Positions 6,134 through 9,737 of a DNA stretch of 9,737 nt are shown piece after piece. The DNA lies in the NCBI GenBank assembly GCA_023417985.1, contig JAEZDV010000249.1, positions 1-9,737 of the forward strand. The letters run 5' to 3'. This DNA is from Actinomycetes bacterium (GTDB lineage Bacteria > Actinomycetota > Actinomycetes > Mycobacteriales > Mycobacteriaceae). The position numbers and the translations under genes were made by a program. The notes under the pieces were generated by a model. That model searched no databases. It saw nothing but the letters and a program-made list of their open reading frames with translations, and was not told where the DNA came from. Each line of letters starts with the position of its first letter. The stretch's first letter is position 1.

Positions 6134-6967
6134 ATGGTGGGCGTGGCACAACCTGATCCCGATTTGCTCATCGAATTCGAAGACGTTCTGGTTCGGCGCG
6201 GAGGCAACGTCCTCGTCGGACCCGTGACCTGGAAGGTGGAACTCGACGAACGCTGGGTGGTGCTCGGCCCCAACGGCGCAGGCAAGACGACGTTGCTGCG
6301 CATCGCCGCGGCCGAGACGTTCCCGACGTCCGGAACAGCACACGTGCTCGGCGAGACGTTCGGCCGGACCGACCTGTCCGAACTGCGGACCCGTATCGGA
6401 CTGTCGTCCGCTGCCCTGGCGAATCGCGTCCCGTTCGACGAGAAGGTCGTCGACCTGGTGATCTCCGCCGGATACGGTGTCCTCGGCCGCTGGCGCGAGC
6501 GCTACGACGCCATGGACACCGACCGTGCGATCGAGATGCTCGAAAGCCTCGGCGCCGAGCACCTCGCCGACCGGTCGTACGGAACGCTCTCGGAGGGTGA
6601 GCGCAAACGAGTGCTCATCGCCCGCGCGCTCATGACCGACCCCGAACTGCTGCTGCTCGACGAACCCGCCGCCGGCCTGGATCTGGGTGGCCGGGAAGAA
6701 CTCGTCGCGCGCCTCGGCGTGCTGGCCGCGGACCCGGACGCGCCGGCGACCGTGCTCATCACCCACCACGTCGAGGAGATTCCGCCCGGATTCACCCACG
6801 CGCTGTTGCTCAAGGAGGGTGCCGTCGTCGCGCAGGGTCTGCTCGACGACGTGATCACCGGCGAGAACCTCAGCGAGGCATTCAGTCAGGCGATCACCCT
6901 CGACAAGGCGGACGGGCGGTTCTTCGCTCGCCGCACCTGGGAACCGGGCCGCCACCGGCGTGGCTGA
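6134..6967 (+). CDS. Stand-alone ABC transporter ATP-binding protein (Rv3041c-like)
   Basis: A 277-residue single ABC ATPase domain. Walker A is GPNGAGKT (45-52), the signature LSEGERKRV is at 152-160, Walker B is LLLLDEP (172-178, D176, E177), the D-loop is AGLD, and the switch histidine is in ITHHVEEIP (H211). The Q-loop region reads IGLSSAAL instead of the common glutamine-containing form, as I recall for the ModF/YlmA-like branch. There are no membrane segments and no permease or binding-protein gene nearby, so it may pair with a distant permease or act as a non-transport ATPase. Start: ATG 6134 is used; GTG 6137 and GTG 6143 are in frame and cannot be excluded, because no ribosome binding site decides between them. 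It fits the position of M. tuberculosis Rv3041c, as recalled. Substrate unknown. Confidence 0.9.
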   Translation: MVGVAQPDPDLLIEFEDVLVRRGGNVLVGPVTWKVELDERWVVLGPNGAGKTTLLRIAAAETFPTSGTAHVLGETFGRTDLSELRTRIGLSSAALANRVPFDEKVVDLVISAGYGVLGRWRERYDAMDTDRAIEMLESLGAEHLADRSYGTLSEGERKRVLIARALMTDPELLLLDEPAAGLDLGGREELVARLGVLAADPDAPATVLITHHVEEIPPGFTHALLLKEGAVVAQGLLDDVITGENLSEAFSQAITLDKADGRFFARRTWEPGRHRRG

Positions 6968-7010
6968 GACGAACGGCGCGTCCGGACACGGCATCCGCCA
7001 CCCGATCGAC

Positions 7011-7016
7011 TAGTTT
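7011..7016 (+). promoter_or_regulatory. Candidate -10 box for a leaderless Nudix transcript
   Basis: TAGTTT fits the actinobacterial TANNNT -10 pattern and is exactly 6 nt before the ATG at 7023, so transcription would begin at or next to the start codon. No Shine-Dalgarno-like sequence lies upstream of that ATG, which supports a leaderless message. No clear -35 is visible. The rest of the 55-nt gap after the ABC gene holds nothing recognisable. Confidence 0.4.
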
Positions 7017-7022
7017 CGGTTC

Positions 7023-7856
7023 ATGGTTGACGATCGCTCGGTGAGCTCCTTCGATCCTGCTGCGGTTCCCGTCCGCGGTGCCTCCACGGTGATGCTGGTG
7101 CGGGACTCCGCACGCGGGGTCGAGGTGTTCCTGCAGCAACGCGTCGTCGGCATGGAATTCGCCGGCGGGATGACGGTGTTTCCCGGCGGCGGAGTCGATC
7201 CGTCCGACACCGACGCGTCGGTGCGGTGGTCCGGTCCTGACGTCGCGTGGTGGGCCGAGCGGTTCTCCACCACCGAGGCGCAGGCACGCGCCCTCGTCCT
7301 GGCCGCCGTGCGGGAAACGTTCGAGGAATGCGGTGTGCTGCTGGCCGGGCCCACGTCCGACACGCTCGTGGCGGATACGACCGTGTACGCCGGCTCGCGT
7401 CGCAAACTCGAAGCCCGCGAGTTGTCGTTCGGCGACTTCCTGGAGCGGGAAGAACTCGTCCTGCGGGCCGACCTTCTTCGTCCCTGGGCCAACTGGATCA
7501 CGCCGCTGGGGGAGCGCCGCCGTTACGACACCAGGTTCTTCGTCGCCGCCGCACCCGAGGGGCAGCGCGCGGACGGAGAGACGACCGAGGCCGAAGCGGT
7601 GCGCTGGCGGACCGCGGCGGAAGAACTCGAATACTGGCGGTCGGGGCGGTGCGTCCTGCTTCCCCCCACCTGGAGCCAGTTGACGGCGCTCGCGCACTAC
7701 TCGACGGTCGCGGAGATCATGGCGGCCGATGTCACCGTCGAACCGGTCCTGCCCGTGATGAGCAAGCGGGACGGCATGATCCACATCGCCTTCGACGGCG
7801 AGGAAGGGTACTACGCGCTCGGGTCGCATCCGTGGGCCCAGCGCGCCGACCTCTAG
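7023..7856 (+). CDS. Nudix hydrolase, NUDT19-like (Rv3040c position)
   Basis: A 277-residue protein with a split Nudix box. FPGGGVDPSD (53-62) provides the first glycine-rich half, an insertion of about 35 residues follows (rich in W and acidic residues), and AVRETFEECGVLL (95-107) supplies the metal-binding core RExxEExG (R97, E98, E101, E102, G104). A downstream segment LRPWANWITPLGERRRYDTRFF (152-173) is typical of the NUDT19-type branch, whose studied animal members split CoA or acyl-CoA. Bacterial members are less well defined, so CoA-ester or nucleotide diphosphate cleavage are both possible. The adjacent enoyl-CoA hydratase 9 nt downstream makes a CoA-related substrate more attractive, but that is inference. 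The ATG start has no ribosome binding site and is preceded by a TANNNT box. Confidence 0.88.
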   Translation: MVDDRSVSSFDPAAVPVRGASTVMLVRDSARGVEVFLQQRVVGMEFAGGMTVFPGGGVDPSDTDASVRWSGPDVAWWAERFSTTEAQARALVLAAVRETFEECGVLLAGPTSDTLVADTTVYAGSRRKLEARELSFGDFLEREELVLRADLLRPWANWITPLGERRRYDTRFFVAAAPEGQRADGETTEAEAVRWRTAAEELEYWRSGRCVLLPPTWSQLTALAHYSTVAEIMAADVTVEPVLPVMSKRDGMIHIAFDGEEGYYALGSHPWAQRADL

Positions 7857-7859
7857 GCT
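7854..7859 (+). promoter_or_regulatory. Candidate -10 box / ribosome binding site before echA
   Basis: TAGGCT overlaps the Nudix TAG stop and lies 6 nt before the ATG at 7866. It matches TANNNT for a leaderless start, but AGG at this distance could equally act as a weak Shine-Dalgarno in a Nudix-echA operon. The sequence alone cannot separate these uses. Confidence 0.25.
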
Positions 7860-7865
7860 CGACCC

Positions 7866-8645
7866 ATGGCTGAATTCGTGACACTCGAGGTCTCCGACGG
7901 TATCGGCACCATCCGGCTCGACCGCCCGCCCATGAACGCGCTGAGCCGGCAACTCCAGGAGGAGATCCGCGAGGCGGCGAGGCAAGCGACCGTCCGGGAC
8001 GACGTGAAGTCGGTGATCGTCTACGGCGGCGAGAAGGTCTTCGCCGCCGGGGCCGACATCAAGGAACTGGCCGAACTGGATTTCGTGCGGATGAGCCGGA
8101 TCGTCGGCGATCTGCAATCCGCCCTGGGATCGATCGCCGACATTCCGAAACCGACAGTCGCGGCGATCACGGGATATGCCCTCGGCGGTGGCCTCGAACT
8201 CGCTCTCGGTGCCGACCGCCGGATCGTCGGGGACAACGTGAAGCTGGGAACCCCCGAGATCCTGCTCGGCGTGATCCCCGGAGGGGGTGGCACCCAGCGA
8301 CTCGCACGTCTGGTGGGGCCCGCGAAGGCGAAGGACATCGTGTTCACCGGCCGGTTCGTGGGTGCCGACGAGGCACTCGCGATCGGGCTCGTGGACGAGG
8401 TCGTGGCACCGGACGACGTGTACGAAGCGGCCCGGCGCTGGGCGGCGCAGTTCAACAAGGCGGCCTCGCGGGCGCTGGCGGCGGCGAAGGCCGCGATCGA
8501 CCAGGGCCTCGACACCGACCTCGACACGGGCCTCGCCATCGAACAGCACGTGTTCGCGTCGCTGTTCGCCACGAAAGACCGTTCCATCGGCATGGAGTCG
8601 TTCCTCGCGAACGGTCCCGGGAAAGCCGACTTCGTCGGCGAATAG
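7866..8645 (+). CDS. echA17: Enoyl-CoA hydratase/isomerase (crotonase) family
   Basis: A 259-residue crotonase-fold enzyme, expected to hydrate trans-2-enoyl-CoA to 3-hydroxyacyl-CoA in fatty-acid beta-oxidation in the cytoplasm. Oxyanion-hole segments are FAAGADIKEL (59-68) and YALGGGLEL (104-112). Both catalytic glutamates of true hydratases are present 20 residues apart: E111 in GGLELAL and E131 in TPEILLGVIPGGGGTQRL, matching the E144/E164 pair of the rat mitochondrial enzyme. Length is normal. The ATG at 7866 follows the Nudix stop by 9 nt, so the two are probably co-expressed. The symbol rests on synteny with M. tuberculosis Rv3039c as I recall it; mycolata carry many echA paralogues, so chain-length preference is unknown. 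Confidence 0.93.
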   Translation: MAEFVTLEVSDGIGTIRLDRPPMNALSRQLQEEIREAARQATVRDDVKSVIVYGGEKVFAAGADIKELAELDFVRMSRIVGDLQSALGSIADIPKPTVAAITGYALGGGLELALGADRRIVGDNVKLGTPEILLGVIPGGGGTQRLARLVGPAKAKDIVFTGRFVGADEALAIGLVDEVVAPDDVYEAARRWAAQFNKAASRALAAAKAAIDQGLDTDLDTGLAIEQHVFASLFATKDRSIGMESFLANGPGKADFVGE

Positions 8646-8698
8646 GACGCCCGAACCACATAATCGTCTTCGCCTTACCGATGGGTAGGATCAGCGCC
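8646..8698 (+). promoter_or_regulatory. Candidate promoter and start region of the methyltransferase gene
   Basis: This gap is less GC-rich than its surroundings. CATAAT (8659-8664) resembles a -10 box and would give a leader of about 28 nt. TAGGAT (8686-8691) is 7 nt before the ATG at 8699 and can be read either as a leaderless -10 (TANNNT) or as an AGGA ribosome binding site with 8-nt spacing. No clear -35 hexamer is seen for either. Confidence 0.35.
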
Positions 8699-9676
8699 AT
8701 GACTGCAAGCAGGCCCGACGGGGTCGACCCCGCGCCGAACCCGCACGCCACCGCCGAACAGGTCGCGGCGGCCATGGAGGACACCAAGCTCGCCCAGGTG
8801 CTCTACCACGACTGGGAAGCCGAGACGTACGACGACAAGTGGTCGATCTCGTACGACGAACGCTGCATCGACTATGCCAAGGGGCGGTTCGTCGCCGCCG
8901 CCGGAGATCAGAAGCTCCCGTACGAGCGCGCGCTCGAATTGGGTTGCGGCACCGGCTTCTTCCTGCTCAACCTGATGCAGGGTGGGGTGGCGAAGAGCGG
9001 TTCGGTCACCGACCTGTCGCCCGGCATGGTCAAGGTTGCGTTGCGCAACGCCGAGCATCTCGGTCTCGACGTCGACGGTCGTGTCGCCGACGCCGAAACC
9101 ATTCCGTACGAGGACGACACGTTCGATCTCGTCGTCGGGCACGCCGTGCTGCACCACATTCCGGACGTCGAGCAGTCGCTGCGCGAGGTGTTGCGTGTGC
9201 TCAAGCCCGGCGGCCGATTCGTGTTCGCGGGTGAGCCGAGCACGGTCGGCAACTTCTACGCGCGCTGGCTCGGACGCATCACGTGGGAAGCGACGACCAA
9301 CATCACCAAGCTTCCGTTCCTGAGCGACTGGCGGCGTCCGCAGACCGAACTCGACGAGTCGTCGCGCGCCGCGGCGCTCGAGGCCGTCGTCGATCTGCAC
9401 ACCTTCGACCCGTCCGATCTCGAGAAGATCGCGCGCTCGGCGGGTGCCACCGAGGTCGAGGCTTCGAGCGAGGAGTTCGCGGCGGCGCTGCTCGGGTGGC
9501 CGGTCCGGACGTTCGAAGCGGCCGTGCCGCCCGAGAAGCTCGGCTGGAACTGGGCGAAGTTCGCGTTCGGTGGCTGGAAGTCGCTCAGCTGGGTCGACGA
9601 GAACGTGCTCAAGCACGTCGTCCCGCGCAGCTTCTTCTACAACGTGATGATCACCGGTGTGAAGCCGGGCGAGTAG
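8699..9676 (+). CDS. Class I SAM-dependent methyltransferase (Rv3038c-like)
   Basis: A 325-residue Rossmann-type methyltransferase of the Methyltransf_11/UbiE-like kind. The SAM-binding motif I is ALELGCGTGFF (78-88); VTDLSPGM follows, with the ribose-binding acid D105; VADAETIPYEDDTFDLVVGHAVLHHIPD (129-156) covers motifs II-III; VLRVLKPGGRFVFAGEP (164-180) closes the fold. The roughly 150-residue C-terminal part is not recognised as a known domain and may contact the substrate. ATG 8699 is preferred over ATG 8681 because AGGA (8687-8690) lies properly upstream of 8699 and would otherwise be inside the gene; the resulting length is close to the roughly 327 residues I recall for Rv3038c. The substrate is unknown. 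The next reading frame begins 3 nt after the TAG, suggesting an operon. Confidence 0.92.
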   Translation: MTASRPDGVDPAPNPHATAEQVAAAMEDTKLAQVLYHDWEAETYDDKWSISYDERCIDYAKGRFVAAAGDQKLPYERALELGCGTGFFLLNLMQGGVAKSGSVTDLSPGMVKVALRNAEHLGLDVDGRVADAETIPYEDDTFDLVVGHAVLHHIPDVEQSLREVLRVLKPGGRFVFAGEPSTVGNFYARWLGRITWEATTNITKLPFLSDWRRPQTELDESSRAAALEAVVDLHTFDPSDLEKIARSAGATEVEASSEEFAAALLGWPVRTFEAAVPPEKLGWNWAKFAFGGWKSLSWVDENVLKHVVPRSFFYNVMITGVKPGE

Positions 9677-9679
9677 CCG

Positions 9680-9737
9680 GTGTACGAGTTCACACTCGCC
9701 GACGTCGCGTACCTGACCTCGGACGCCGGTGCGGAAG
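9680..9737 (+). CDS. Start of a further gene, probably a second methyltransferase-like protein (Rv3037c position), cut by window edge
   Basis: A GTG 3 nt after the methyltransferase stop opens a frame of 19 codons (VYEFTLADVAYLTSDAGAE) running off the window. The string FTLADVAYLTSDAGA resembles the N-terminus of THUMP-like-domain SAM methyltransferases that follow Rv3038c in mycobacteria, as I recall. The evidence is short: reading frame, tight spacing and synteny only. No strong ribosome binding site is visible, consistent with translational coupling to the upstream gene. Confidence 0.5.
   Translation, partial: MYEFTLADVAYLTSDAGAE

Noticed and set aside
6092..6994. Upstream extension of the glgX reading frame to 6994
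   Set aside because: It has no family similarity and mirrors the ABC ATPase gene on the opposite strand; long open antisense frames are usual in very GC-rich DNA.
6894..8549. Long minus-strand open frame opposite the Nudix and echA genes
   Set aside because: Shadow of two well-supported plus-strand genes; no motif and no plausible start.
1..9737. Search for tRNA/rRNA genes, CRISPR arrays, insertion sequences, attachment sites and long direct repeats
   Set aside because: None seen by eye; nearly all of the sequence is accounted for by protein-coding genes.

Overview
The window looks like chromosomal core sequence from a high-GC mycolic-acid actinobacterium, most likely Rhodococcus or a close Nocardiaceae relative. 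The support is the strong G/C bias at third codon positions, the protein signatures, and a gene order that, as I recall it, matches the Mycobacterium tuberculosis block Rv3043c-Rv3037c: ctaD, serB2, ABC ATPase, Nudix hydrolase, echA17, methyltransferase, second methyltransferase. No database search was run, so genus and synteny are inferences.

Layout. Bases 2-457 are the 3' end of ctaD (cytochrome c oxidase subunit I), followed by a perfect 15-bp hairpin. Bases 618-1850 are serB (phosphoserine phosphatase with two ACT domains). It overlaps by 11 nt a peptidyl-tRNA hydrolase 2 family gene (1840-2607) that appears to hold a second, degenerate copy of the Pth2 fold. Three genes on the minus strand follow: a VOC/glyoxalase-like protein (2639-3025), an ArsR-ArsC fusion (3022-3888) with a palindromic operator over its start, and a GlgX-type glycogen debranching enzyme (3950-6091). 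The plus strand resumes with a stand-alone ABC ATPase (6134-6967), a NUDT19-like Nudix hydrolase (7023-7856), an enoyl-CoA hydratase (7866-8645), a class I SAM methyltransferase (8699-9676) and the first 19 codons of another gene (9680 to the edge).

How the genes work together. ctaD and serB are respiratory and serine-biosynthesis housekeeping genes. The ABC/Nudix/echA/methyltransferase run is a compact co-directional group, possibly around CoA-thioester metabolism (a possible acyl-CoA diphosphatase beside an enoyl-CoA hydratase). The arsRC-VOC pair looks like a small self-regulated arsenic-response unit, with the regulator and the reductase on one polypeptide and no efflux pump in view. The four genes pth2, VOC, arsRC and glgX lie between serB and the ABC gene, which I recall as adjacent in M. 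tuberculosis, so they are either a lineage-specific insertion or were lost in mycobacteria.

The most unusual items are the ArsR-ArsC fusion with its start-overlapping operator and coupled VOC gene, and the tandem active/degenerate Pth2 protein. No tRNA, rRNA, CRISPR array, insertion sequence or phage gene was seen.
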